This document shows positions 20,515-32,235 of a stretch of DNA of 64,000 nt, piece after piece. A program made the position numbers and the translations under genes. How positions within the stretch are numbered: the stretch's first letter is position 1; every line of letters starts with the position of its first letter. The notes beneath the pieces are model-generated. The model made no database searches. It saw nothing but the letters and a program-made list of their open reading frames with translations, and was not told where the DNA came from. The DNA is from Mortierella alpina (Eukaryota > Mortierellomycota > Mortierellomycetes > Mortierellales > Mortierellaceae), in the NCBI GenBank assembly GCA_029449245.1, contig JANATF010000019.1:1-64000 (forward strand), written 5' to 3'.

Positions 20515-21212
20515 ATGTCGCATTTCTATGAACACTACCGCAAAAGCAGGTACTGCTCTGATCTCGCCATTCTCCCTTGCCAAAGCTTGCACACGCAGAG
20601 ACACCTAGAAGACAGGATGTGCGCCATAGGCGACAAGCTCATCTGTTCCGTGTCCTTTGCCTCCTTGTTCTGACGCCGCATCACTCTTTAACGCAACCCT
20701 AAACACCCTAGCATTGGCCTCGCGCTCATTGACTCTCTTGATGAACTTATTCAGTCTGGCCACATCAACCCCCAGCTGGCCATGCGTGTTTTAGCACAGG
20801 TATCATACGACTCAGTTTTCATATCCTTTGTTATTACGGCTTATGCACTGCGCTTCCAGACTGATCCGTGCCCGCTTGCTTTGCACGCTTGATACGCTCT
20901 GTAGTTCGATATGAGCATTGCGGAAGCATTGAGCACCCGTGTCCGTAACCGTGCCAACTTTAAGGTGAGCGAGGTTCTTATGCTGTCACGTAAAGAACGC
21001 CGTCGTGGCTCTTTCACTTACTCGTGCGGGTCCTTCTTACCTGTGTATTGCTTCCCATTGTCTTGCAGGCCCATCTGGATAACTACCGATCTCTGGACGA
21101 TGTGTGGACCTTTGTGCTCTCGAACCCTACCTTCCGTTTCGAACATGAGTCTGTGACAGCAGAAAAAGTCAAGATTGTCGCGTGCAAAGCCAGGGTCCCG
21201 GGCGAGGCATAA
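20515..21212 (+). CDS. TOA2: Transcription initiation factor IIA small (gamma) subunit
   Basis: Four exons (20515-20549, 20712-20799, 20905-20964, 21069-21212) join in phase to 108 residues, the usual size. The N-terminal helical part reads MSHFYEHYRKSSIGLALIDS, then LDELIQSGHINPQLAMRVL and FDMSIAEALSTRVRNRA. The beta-barrel part contains LDDVWTFVLSN and VTAEKVKIVACKA, all standard TFIIA-gamma motifs. The protein pairs with the large TFIIA subunit to stabilise TBP on promoter DNA. It shares a 378-bp upstream region with the PRPP synthetase gene. Confidence 0.96.
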
Positions 21213-21535
21213 TGGATCTCGTTGTGTGCGGATCCTGCCTGTTGAGAACGTCTAGGCTAAAGACAACGAACATAAAGCAGAAGAGACGTGTGTATTTCTA
21301 ATCAACAATAAATCTACCTGTACAAAAAGTCAGGGAGTGAAGGCTGAAGGGTCCAAGGTGGTCTGTCTTTTCCAGGATGCGCCATCTGCCCTCTACTGCG
21401 AGCAGTCTTTTTTTTTTTTATTATGTACTATGGATTTCAGCCCTTGGCATCTTTTTATTTCTTTCCCTCGTCCTCTACACCTTCGTCCTCATTCCCACAC
21501 ACAGACACAACTCACCTCGCTGAACAGCAGCAACC
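21213..21535. other. Intergenic, TFIIA-gamma 3' end to R-SNARE start
   Basis: AATAAA-like sequence (AACAATAAATC near 21303) probably marks the TFIIA-gamma polyadenylation site. The CT-rich stretch 21440-21530 precedes the SNARE start codon. No other gene is seen. Confidence 0.6.
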
Positions 21536-22851
21536 ATGTCCATCATTTATGCCCTCGTTGCCAGAGGAAGCCTCATCCTCGCCGAATACACAAACTCGTC
21601 CGGCAACTTCACCACGGGTATTTGCCATTCATATTTGCCAGCTACGAACCACTTCAACATGCACGGTTCTAACTCTGCCACAACAACTTTTCTTTAACTA
21701 TTATGCGCTTCCGTGCTCCATCTACTCGCGCTGGATGGTTGACTCTTGCCGATTCGTAGTGACCGAGGCCATCCTGGAAAAAATTCCGCCCAACAACTCC
21801 AAGATGACTTATGTCTATGACAGGTAAGAAGCTACAAAAGGCTCGATATTTTCTGTTGTTGCTCACATTGACATCATACGAATTCTTCTTCTGGGCAAAG
21901 CACCACTCCTGACCCAACACCCGTCCTTCTTCTCTTCTAGATACCTGTTCCATTACATCTGCGAAGACGGTCTGACGTACATGTGCATGGCTGATGACTC
22001 GTTCGATAGACGAATCCCGTTTGCATTCTTGCAGGATATCAAGCAAAAGTTTTTGGAGCAGTATGGCCGCGAACGTGCACTCGAGTCTCTTCTCCCGTAT
22101 AGCATGAATGAGTTTTCAAAGACCCTTGCCGCGCAGATGGTAGGCGACCCTCGCGATTCGTTATTATTAGATCGACCTGGCTACAAACCCAGCGGCCTTT
22201 TACTTCTTCGACAGATATAACCACGCTTACCTTCCCGCCCGATCATTTGTATCTTTGTAGGAGTATTTCTCGACTAACCCAAACGCAGACAGGATCAAGC
22301 AAGTGAAGGGCGAGATTGAACAGGTCAAGGATGTCATGGTCCAAAACATTGGCAAGTCAAGCTGCACGGGTAGCAAAAAAAAATAGTGTGTGACCAAAGA
22401 AGCGACTCGTGCTAACTTGCACCATTCGCGCTTATTTCACTAGAACGCGTCCTGGAGCGTGGCGAACGCATCGAGTTACTCGTGGACAAGACAGATAACC
22501 TGAATCAACAAGCATTCGCTTTCAAGAGACGAAGCACTGCTCTCAAGGTGAAGAGTCTGCTCATGATATGATCTACATTGAACTTATTTCAAAGCGAGCA
22601 TCTCAAAGTCTCTAACAAGCCCGGGCGCCTGCGCTATATCTGAATGTAGAGAACCATGTGGTGGAAGAATGCCAAATTGATGGTCATTCTTGTCTTGGTT
22701 CTCATTGTGAGTCTCAATCCAAAAGCATTGTTTGCGACTTGGTAGCCTCTTGCTCTTTCTAACACCTCTCTTCCGTGCTCTATAGTTTCTCACGTATCTG
22801 ATCATCACTGCCGCTTGCGGATTCCCATCTTGGTCGAGATGCCGCGCCTAA
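21536..22851 (+). CDS. VAMP7-type R-SNARE (longin domain)
   Basis: Seven exons (21536-21617, 21760-21823, 21941-22139, 22261-22351, 22444-22547, 22650-22706, 22786-22851) join to 220 residues, the family length. The longin domain starts MSIIYALVARGSLILAEY and continues through FHYICEDGLTYMCMADDSFD and IPFAFLQDIKQKFLEQYG. The SNARE motif (about 128-185) contains NIERVLERGERIELLVDKTD with the zero-layer Arg. A WWKNAKLM pre-membrane segment and one C-terminal anchor follow. Family members act in endosome/vacuole fusion; Nyv1 is the yeast counterpart in role. The intron after 22351 begins GCAAGT rather than GT, and only this donor keeps the frame. Confidence 0.95.
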
Positions 22852-23062
22852 GGCAGACGTCAAGTCCACCTCGACTTTGCGCTTTGTATATATCATTACC
22901 CTTTTTTTCTTTCCAGCCTTGACAATAAATGACTATTTCCATATATCCTTGTGAATTCAATTTAATGATCGCTTTTCTGCCATAGATGAATATTAGCCGT
23001 GCACCGGGCCGCGTCGCTTCCCCACACCTTGTCCCATGTCTATCCGCTCTTCGTAAAGCTGC

Positions 23063-25378
23063 TTATCCCTGACGCTGTCTAGAAATTCACAGAGCAAATG
23101 AATGAGACCATGTGTGAGTTACTTGCAATCTTAGTATCACATCCGAGCCGAACAGTGGCCAGTCTTTACCTTGGTGCGCAACGGATAATGTCGTCGACTC
23201 TCAGGATCATTTCCGCGGCCTCTGATGCCGACAATAATACCTGTCGCTTGAGTTTGAAAGACTCTGTGATACCCAACTCACGCATATCGCCGACGCGTCC
23301 GTGCTCCATATCCAAGCCATGGGTGCTGTTGCCATCGTAGTGCGATGCTCTCAGCTTGGCAACCAAGTCAGCGCTATCGTATCCTCCATTGTCGGCCAGA
23401 ATGGTGGGCATCTGGCGAAGAGCACGTGAGAAAGCCTCAATGGCTGCTTGCTGCTTTCCAGCAGTCTTGGCAGCAATCTCGTCCACAGCCTTGGACATCA
23501 ACACCTCAGAGCATCCGCCTCCAAGAACAGTCCTAGGCTCCTGAGTGGTCTGCGAAAGAACACTGAGTGCATCGTGAAGAGAACGCTCAGACTCGTCCAA
23601 AAGCTGGTGCGTGGCTCCGCGGAGAACGATCGTGCAGGCCTCGCCGGCCTTGACTCCAGAGAACTTGATGAGCTAAAGAACATAGCGAATCCATAGAAGT
23701 TAGAGGTGTGACAGACTTGAGGGTCCTCACCCTTTTCCAGATATCTTTCAAAAACATGTCATGGCCAACTTACTCTGTCCTCTCCAATGATGACCTCCTC
23801 AATGACATCGCACTCTCCGAGACGGACCAACTCGGGGTGATCAAAGGTCGAGGTGATCTCTCCTCCAGTCACCAAAGCAAGGCGCTCGACACCATCGAAA
23901 TCAGCATGCTCGATCGACATGATACCAGCATCCGCAAACAGCTGCTCGGGCCAGTTGTAGATCAGCTGTCTGTTAACGAAGCAGGTGATGCCGTGGTCCT
24001 TGATCTTCTCAACCTTGGCACGCATCTTTTCGCGCTCGGCACGTTCCAGCTCCTCCAACTTGCCGGTTCCCTCGACACGGATGCGGGCTCCAAAGATCTT
24101 GATCTTGTCAGTGTCCATGGCTAACGGTGAAGAGTACAGAGAATATTAGATATCTCAAATTTTCTGAGGAGGCTCGAAGCATTGGTGGCCACGCAAAGAC
24201 ACTGCAGGCGTGACATACGGGTGTTGGCGACCATGATCTTGGCATTCTCAATTCTCTTGGGCTGGTTGACTCCGATCTTCTTGTCGAGAATAAATCCTTC
24301 ATCCAGGTAAGAGTCTGCAAGACGGCCGCCGACCTTCTTGATGATCTGAATGTTCTCCAAGTTGGTGCTTCCTTTGAGTCTCAGCACGGCATCGACCGCC
24401 AGCTTTGAAAAGTATTCTTTGTCTTGAGACAAAACCTTGGAGCTCAGCGTTGTCTTTGCAATGTTAATCAGGTCGGCTCTGAAGACCTCGGTATCACTGC
24501 TGTGATCGATGGCCGAGTCTTCGAGAGCCTTGTAGGCTGCAGCGCTGGCAATCCGGTATCCCTCAATGATAGTCTGGGGGTGAATTTTTTGGTTGACGAG
24601 TTTCTCGGCCTCTCTCAAGAGCTCAGCAGCAAGGACACAAACCGAGGTCGTGCCATCTCCGACCTCATCGTCCTGAACCTTGGAAATGTTGACAAGAACC
24701 TTGGCAGCAGCGTTGTCAAGGGCAATGGATTTCAAGATCGTAGCGCCGTCGTTTGTAACCATGACCTCTCCTGTCGATGCTGATTGAAGGATCTTGTCCT
24801 GTTGTATTCAGGGTAGTATTTTCTCGGGTCAGGAGGCAATTTTCGACACAGATCGAGGTTAAATATCTTCCAGCACAAGGCGCGTGCCTTTGCGAGTTTG
24901 GACTTACCATTCCCTTGGGGCCGAGGGTGCTTTTGACCAAATCACCAACAGCAATGGCACCGATGAATGAAGACTGGGAGGAAAAAAAGAGCAGGGAGTT
25001 GAAATGTCAACAGCGGTTCTGTACCCCGATCTCCTCGCGATAGCCAGAACAATGGCTCAAAGCGCGAAATGTCTTTACCAAACGAGCATTCTCTGCGCGC
25101 TCCTCCGTAGCGTTGTCCTGGAAAATCTGCACTGGGGCCAAAGACTAGAGACAAGAGGAAAGCAGAGACAAGAGTGATAGAGGTGAGGAAGGGTCAGTCA
25201 GCGTTTCTAGAGTAGAACAGCGGCCGCGTGTTCGTCCCTGACTGGCAAGGCCCTGATCCAGATCTCCAAGTGTGGCCAGAGTCATGCACAATGCAGCTCG
25301 TCATGCACAGCGCAATGGCGGTTGTAAAAGCAGCGAGGTGTGTTCTGCGTCTGGAAACAAGGTGCTTTTGATTACCAT
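23063..25378 (-). CDS. CCT2: T-complex protein 1 subunit beta (CCT2 chaperonin)
   Basis: Seven exons (25378-25376, 25144-25079, 24973-24908, 24798-24219, 24120-23774, 23672-23170, 23078-23063) join in phase to 526 residues, matching CCT-beta (about 527-535). Diagnostic stretches are [58 protein letters not shown] with the catalytic Asp, [16 protein letters not shown] and GGGCSEVLM. It is one of eight paralogues of the TRiC ring that folds actin, tubulin and other clients in the cytosol. The first coding exon holds only the ATG, spliced to TCTTTGGCC; the alternative in-frame starts nearby give no homologous N-terminus. The last coding exon is 16 bp. Confidence 0.96.
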
Positions 25379-25536
25379 GATGTATATGCGGGAGGATGGG
25401 GTGGATGAAGGGAGAGTGATGAGAGTGCGGCCAGGCCTTCCTTCTTAGAGCTTCCACGGAGGACACTCAAGCGACATGAATTTTTATGGGTTGCTTGCAC
25501 GTCACCGGAAATGTGGTCGTGTATCCAGCAGATACG

Positions 25537-28500
25537 CTACTCTGAGTGGGGATGGCTACTCTGGTCGAGAACTTCCAGCACGTCGTTGTTGACTTTGAGG
25601 GCATGGATCATAAAGCTGAGGAATCGCTGCGCGTACTCTTTGGGATGCACCGATGAAATCGCGTGCTATAGGCAAGTTCCATAATATTGGAGTTAAAAAG
25701 AGATACGCTGGCCAGTACAGTGAGCGTCGGCTTGATCTTCTAAGTCCCTTACCTTGTCTTGGCTGAGACTCTTCCAGAGATGCTCAACCTTCTTGACATA
25801 GTTATATGGTGTCAGAATATCAATGACGCCAAGATAGTACAGATCTTGGCCACTGTCATTCTGCTCGTTGGTCGAAAGTAAGCCGCCATCGTCAGCATAA
25901 AAGATACAGTTTCGTCTCTCCGAAAACGAGTCCGAGGGCAGAGTGGAAGGGCCAAGTGCCACTGGATCCGAGACCTTTACAGCCATCCGCAGTGCAGTGA
26001 CTTTGCTCCCTCTCTTATCCCGCCTTGAAACCTCTCGGGCCAGTGGTGCTGAAGTGTCCGGCTAGCAACCATGATGCAAAAGGTGCGTGTCAATAAAAAA
26101 AAACTCAAATGCAATAGCGAGAGCCTGGTTGTTGTAGCCTCGTCGCTTTTGGCTTGCAAAGCATATTTGCTTGCACTTACATGAAAGACCTTGAGAGTGT
26201 TGTCACGAATATTGTCTTTGTTGCCTCGCTCAATGTCATGTATGCCGACCAGTAGGCTGTAGTCCATGATATTGAGTCGCGCCAGAAGCTGCACATCGCG
26301 CTTTGTTTGCTCCACAAAGAGATGTCGTTTCACTGGCCCAAGCTCCAGCTTCTTATTCCTATTGACCCAATTGAGGTCCTTCTGCGTAGCTCTGGGGTTG
26401 CCGTTCAGTTCCTCGTCGCTGATCGCACGTCCTAGCGTCGATCCTTTAAGATCATAGGTCTCATGGATATCTCGGTTGGGCGGAAAGACGTTGCCCATAA
26501 CAACAAAGTGGATCTTGCGGCCATGGGGGAGCTTGACACGATGTAGGCCAAAGAATCGACACAGGAGCGTATGTGGGTTTTGCTTGACGTGCTAGATTGA
26601 ACAAGAATCCGTGCACAAAATTGTAAGATCACTATCGCGTGCATACCTTTGCTGCATCCTCGATCCCATATACGTACATTGAAGTAGTCCTTTAAAATCT
26701 TCCTCATAAACTTGTGTTCCGCGTGGTGGATGGTCTTGATGATGAAGCGATAGTCTTGCGAAAAGTAAAAGAAGCTGCCGCTTTTTCCAGGAGACCCCAG
26801 CTCTGACAAAATGTACTTGCTTGTGAGCGACACCTAAGAACAACCCGTGTACAATTAGGGTCAATGCACTCCGCCTTAGGCTTTTCTTCTTTCCCCTCGG
26901 CGTTTGTTTTGTAGCACAGTTTGATCACTCCCGTCTGTCTCCCAGATGCGGGCTCAGTCGCCACAGCCATCGATTGCGCATGACAAAACCAGTACACATC
27001 TTACCAGGTAATCTGAGGCGTCGATGTGAAAATCCTGTCGTAGATGACGGAAAACCCATGGTGCATAGTCCTTAAACTTGAAGTCGTATTTAGACGAAGG
27101 CGTCAGCTCGTTACCCGTGCTATGATTATGTGTAGTAGATGGAGAACATTAGGACACCCAGCTATTGTATGACATCGCAATGCAATGATCAGTATCCAAA
27201 CGTACATGTCAAACGCTAGCTTATGGGCAGCACCAAAGTCTTCATCAACCAACGCACGCTGAGGTTTCGCATTGCATCGGGACACCTATCATAAACAAGC
27301 AAAGGCGAAAAGTTAGGAATTACGGCGTGCACTTTAAAACAGGCATGGCTACACTGTTCTGATTACTTGCTCTGGAACGAGATTGGTATCAGAGCCGTTG
27401 ATACCACTTACGCTGACGCGGATTCCCGTGAGCATGTTGTACATCAAAACATAATTGACATGATCCTCTCCGATGCGAGTCCCAATGAGCACTCGGTCGT
27501 TATCGTCGTCCTTCTTCCGTTTCGACATCCTACGGTTGCTGCTTCTCTTCAGCGCTTCCATTCTGCGGCGGGCGTCCTCGAGCTCACCCATTTCCATCTC
27601 GTCGTCTGAGCGGTTAAACGATAAGGCACCAACCTCGGCAGAGTACGTGTTGCGACGATAAATGTGTCTCTTCCGTGGTCGACCAGATCCCTCTCCTTGT
27701 GTCTCTAGCTGGAGGCGCGTCGATGAGTCGCTTATCTGTGAACCTGGCCGGGTCTTGCGGACGTCCAAAGTCGATGCGCGAGGCGGTGGTCCGAACAGAG
27801 GCAAGCTCGCTCTGTAGTGCGGTGGCTGTGAGCCGCTTCCTGCTCTTAAAACGGGCGTATCGATACTTGATGGGACGACGGCGGGTGCGAATGCCAGGGG
27901 CTGCTGCTGAAACTGGAGACCGTGCACTACCTGCTCTTGCTCCTGTTCTGGCAGCTGATGGGCCCGGCTTGAATGATATTCACGCTGCTGCTGCTGCTGT
28001 TGCTGATCGTCTTGTGAAGATATCCGGTTCGGCTTTGTGGACAGGAGTGGGGGAGAGTGCTGTTGGTGGACGGAAGAGTTTGCTGCTGAGCAGTCTTCTA
28101 AAGAGTGAATTGGGGCTGTGGATGACTTGACTGACGGCGAGGAGGACAACGAGGAGGACAGTCGAGGCACAGTGTAAGGGGGAACTTGGCTCTCATTCAG
28201 GGCTGTAAGCTCGGCAACAGATCCTGCAGGAGGAGTGGGAGAAGTTGGAGGAGCTACTGCTATCAGTGCTGTCGCTGTCGCTAGTGTTGTGGGAGGTTCT
28301 GAAGCAGGCGAAGGCGACGTGTTGAGCGCGTGTTGTAGTGCAGTATGGGAGATGGACGAGGCAGACGAGGCAAGGGACGGTGCCTTGGAGGTGCCTCTCG
28401 CGCTCAGCGTCGGTGACGGCTCAAGCGACTTTTGCTGGAGCGCTTGCGACGGCGCAGGCGGGAGCTGATCGTGCTGCAAATAGATCTCATGAGCACCATT

Positions 28501-28866
28501 ATGCTGAGCATGTTGCTTTGACGACAGCCGCGGAGGGATGGCCACGTCTGAAAGCAGGCATAATGGAGGGGATGGAGGGGGAGAAGAAGGATGGTGTCGC
28601 TGCTGCTGGAGCAGTTCCTGCTCATGGGTGTGCTGACTATAGAGTGCGGCATTGGGTGGGCCTGGCACCCGACTCTTTGGCGACGGTGCCTGTTTCTGGC
28701 GCGCTGCGAGAGGCGGGCTTGGAGGCGAAGGATTTGTCTGGGTGCCCTCGGAAACCGCGGAGACTCTGGCGTCTGCTGCATTGACAAGGCCTGTGGTGGG
28801 CGCATATGTTGCTTTGCTGTGATCCAGCTGGCTGGGAAGGTAGTCTATGGTCGTATGCGCCGTCAT
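25537..28866 (-). CDS. MSS4: Phosphatidylinositol-4-phosphate 5-kinase (Mss4/Its3 type)
   Basis: Seven exons (28866-27412, 27285-27206, 27119-27005, 26833-26678, 26591-26181, 26061-25753, 25665-25537) join in phase to 884 residues. The first 455 residues are disordered, Ser/Pro/Gln-rich with short polyQ. A basic RKRHIYRRN-like segment precedes the kinase core (about 460-870). Kinase signatures are [82 protein letters not shown] and [10 protein letters not shown]. The enzyme makes PI(4,5)P2 at the plasma membrane for actin, endocytosis and signalling. The start is the in-frame ATG giving [10 protein letters not shown]; the frame is also open upstream through a CT-rich 5' UTR. Confidence 0.94.
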
Positions 28867-30547
28867 GGAAGACAGCGTTGTGGTTGTGCGGTGGCGGGTA
28901 TAGGGATGAGCGAATGACTGTGGGTGGATTGGGCAGGAAGGAGAGTGAGAGAGTAAGAGAACGAGAGGGAGAGAGAGGGAGAGAGAGGGAGAGAGAACGA
29001 GAGAGGGAGAAGGAGTGAAGGCGAGGAAGAGAGGACGAGAGTGAGAGTGAAAGAGACAGAGACAGAGAGACAAGGGAAGGAAGGAAGATGGATGGAGAAA
29101 GGGAGCGAAGGATGGCCGATGGTTGAATGGAAAGAGGCAATTTTTTGGCTTGCTGGCCTCTTTCTGCCTTTGGGCGCAAAGAGTCGATGGATGGGACGGG
29201 CTGATGGGACGGGCTGCTGAGCCGAGTATGATGTGTGCATATATATCAAGTCAAGCATGCACCTCGTCTCGCTGCTCTCGTTTGTTGGACAGCAAATAGC
29301 TACCACGCATTGCGGAGACGCACGCTCATGCTGACCTGAAGGAGCGCCGTCAGGATGAAAAGGGGCGTGGCCTCAGTTCATGGCCAGGGACAGGAGCAGG
29401 GACAGGAGCAGGGACAGGGGCAGGGGAACGGACATGCCCAACGAGAGTGGAGAGCCACGACCCATCCTATCCTCGGGATCAAGGATCATAAGGAGTGAAT
29501 ACACAACGTGCCAGGTTGGGGAGGCGCTGTCTACGCGCAGGCCATATCAGGACCAATGTGGTTTATTTGTACTGTGCCGTGTGTGGTCGTTGAGTCGTTC
29601 TCAAAAGGGGCTGTTGACTATGGGGCCACATATACTGGCCAAAGCTCATTGAAGGAAAGAACGATAATGGAGCTGACGAAGGAACGACATGGATCAGTGA
29701 AAAAACGCGTCTCATTGTCGTGAACAGAGACACAAACCTTCAAGCGCATGTCAAGAAGACACGCTCCACACATTCGTGATACCGTTCGTAATTTCATACA
29801 GTCATGGCTTTTGTTGCGCATTGATACACCACGATATTGGCTAGGCGCAGTGGTGTCTGGCTGGTATCTGAAGCCACGTCGATTTCGCGCTTCTGCTACT
29901 CTCCCTTGACCCCGCATTTCCTTGCTCTTCTCAGTCTATTGCCCGCCGTTTCCAATTCCTTTCTTGCTTTATTCGGCAGCATTCTCTCCCCTTGATATCA
30001 ATCGCCCGTCCGTAGCACTTCTCGTCGAGATTAGAGGTGCCAGGCTGACAGCTTGGCATGGGGTGAGAGTGTGAATCCTTAGGAGGAGGTGGATCTAGGT
30101 CAGCATAGGCATTGAATAGAGATAAGCTAAACTGGAGCTTCACACAGGGTTAAAGAGGCAGCCTACCCATGGAACAGCGATTGCATCTTTCAGAATTACT
30201 GTCGGTCCCTCCATTGGATCAGGAAGCCGCAGCTACATCTGCCACTCAACAATGATGCTATTCAGGACTCAAAAATTCAACCAGGCACGTTTATGGGCCT
30301 TTCACCAGCCTCATCCTCTTCGTCTATAGCCTTGATAGTCCTCTCGGCGCCCCATATATCCCATCCTAACCATCTCCATTCCAGACGAAGTGCCAGTTAT
30401 AGAAGACGCCTCTGCTCCTCTTCCGCCTTATGATGCAACCCCTCATCATCGCAGCTGTCCCAAAATCACACCTCGTAATACAGTAACATCATGACCTGCA
30501 GTCCCGCCGTACTCAAAATACAGATTTATCGTGGCTCTACGCAACGG
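28867..30547. other. Intergenic region with GA repeats and an unplaced exon-like segment
   Basis: 28930-29090 is GAGAGAGGGA-type simple sequence upstream of the PIP5K start. 29385-29428 is a 12-bp repeat around GGGACAGGAGCA. On the + strand, 30172-30258 opens with ATG and reads about 28 codons (MEQRLHLSELL...) to TGA. A CTAAC...TTCCAG acceptor-like site at about 30384 is followed by about 30 coding-like codons containing APLPPYDATPHH, stopping at 30491-30493. These could be remnants or exons of a small + strand gene, but no joined model was found. Confidence 0.4.
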
Positions 30548-31829
30548 TTACATGAAGTAGTCAGGCTTCTTGACATTAATGCCATATTCTCCCAAGGCGT
30601 CCGAGAGATCTTCCATGGTCAATACAGTCTTCTTTTCCTAGAAGAGAGGAAAGAGAGAGATCATACACCACGATAATGCAAAGTAAGAATATGAAGTCAT
30701 CATTCCAGAACACAGGAAGCCCAGGGGGGCCTGTGAGCCTGCTTACCTTGCCAGGTGTGCGCTTTTGACTCTGCTGCCGCACCTTGCAGTATTGAAAAGC
30801 ATCAGTGGCAATATCCGATACGAACTTTTGCGCTGCTAATGCCAACAAGCGCTTGCTAAAGCCCAGAAAGCCCAGAAAATGCAATCAAAAGGAGGGTGAG
30901 ATCATTGAGCAGCAAGGAGCAAGAGTCCGCTAGCAGGGCTTTGGTATCAGAAACGACCACTTCCTTACATTCTGACATCGTCGCAGTCGAATCCCGTCCT
31001 GCTCAGGTAGTAGTCCGTTACGGCGTCAGGGATCTGTTTAGATACATTCCAGATGTAAGCTCATATATTTCGAGGCCATCACACGCACACGCATGCCAAA
31101 GTGTATGAGCAAAATTTGTCGTTCACTTACAATGGGGTTATAACTCTCCATCATCGGCAAGAATTCTGCCAGGGTCCTGTCCTTGCGGTTAAGCTCCTCT
31201 TCCTTACGAGACTGTAGTGCTGCACCAACAGCTAAATTATGCTGGGCCACTGATGCTGTTGCTGTAGCCTGAGCTTGCTGTAGTTGAACCAGATGCGCCT
31301 GCTCCTGTGCTTGCTTCTGCAGGAGTAGCAGGTGCTGCTGTTGCTGCTGTTGTTGCTGTGATAGTGGCTGTACTGATGAGGCCGATGTTTGTATTTGAAC
31401 TCCCTGCATTTCAGAACCTTTACTCGGCAGAAGTGTTGTGGTGGATGCTGCTGAAGAGGCTCCAGTATCGCTGGTGCTAAAAGTGGCAGGTGGAGTAGAG
31501 GTCGAGACAACACCAGCCATTGAACTCGATGCAAGGCTAGCTGCGGCGATTGGAGTCGATGCATAAGAAGGTGTCATGGAAGGTGAGGCTGCCTGCGGCT
31601 GTTGCTCGCTGCTTATTCCCGCAGGTGAGGCCATGGTCGAAGTGGGTGCCTGTGTTGGCGTCTGGTTATTGGATGGAGCTTCCTGATCCATGGGCGTTGC
31701 TGTAGTCAGGTTGTCTGCCTCGGAGCGGATCTGCGCAGGGGTGCTAGTCCCACTCTGCAGTGAGGGCTGGGGACTGGCCATCGTGGCATCCTCGACGGTG
31801 CTGTAGCTCGAGTTGGATCCGTCCGACAT
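30548..31829 (-). CDS. TAF10: TFIID/SAGA subunit TAF10
   Basis: Four exons (31829-31131, 31033-30969, 30855-30747, 30637-30548) join in phase to 320 residues. The first 205 residues are low-complexity Ser/Thr/Pro/Ala with a Q8 tract and a Gln/Leu-rich segment. The C-terminal 110 residues are the conserved TAF10 histone fold: TLAEFLPMMESYNPI, PDAVTDYYLSRTGF, KRLLALAAQKFVSDIATDAF and TVLTMEDLSDALGEYGINVK, ending PDYFM. TAF10 heterodimerises with TAF8 in TFIID and SPT7 in SAGA. It is divergently arranged with elongin A, another Pol II factor. Confidence 0.95.
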
Positions 31830-32235
31830 GGCGCTCTCTATTTCTTTGGGCTGGGTGCTGTGGCCGACTGATCCTGCGATGTCTCGTTGTGGCAATCAAG
31901 CGGTAACAAAGTATGAGAGATGAGAAGGAGCAGAAGCAATGAGGGAGAAAGAAAGGAATGCGCGTTTGTGCCGATGTCCTGTTGTGCGCAGGGGATAGAG
32001 AACGCACACGATGGACTGTTGTGGCTTTGTGCCCGCCAGGAAGCAGAAGAGAAGAGCGGCACAGGCTCGTTTTCAACTCTTCCTCATATTCCATCCGTCC
32101 TGTTCCTCTTCACCGCTCCGCGCTCCCTCCCTCTCTCGCTCGCTCGCGCTCTCTCTCTGTCTCTTCTCCCTTCTTATATTCTGTAGCCACCTCCAGACCC
32201 TAGCCTACTGCATGTAACCCTCCACCCTGCGTAGC
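31830..32235. promoter_or_regulatory. Bidirectional promoter, TAF10 / elongin A
   Basis: 406 bp separate the divergent start codons. The elongin A side is strongly CT-rich (CTCCCTCCCTCTCTCGCTCG around 32130-32170), like other promoters in this window. No clear TATA element. Confidence 0.6.

Noticed and set aside
27957-28010. CAG/CTG-rich stretch resembling a repeat array
   Set aside because: It is a short polyglutamine tract in the disordered half of the PIP5K, not a separate element.
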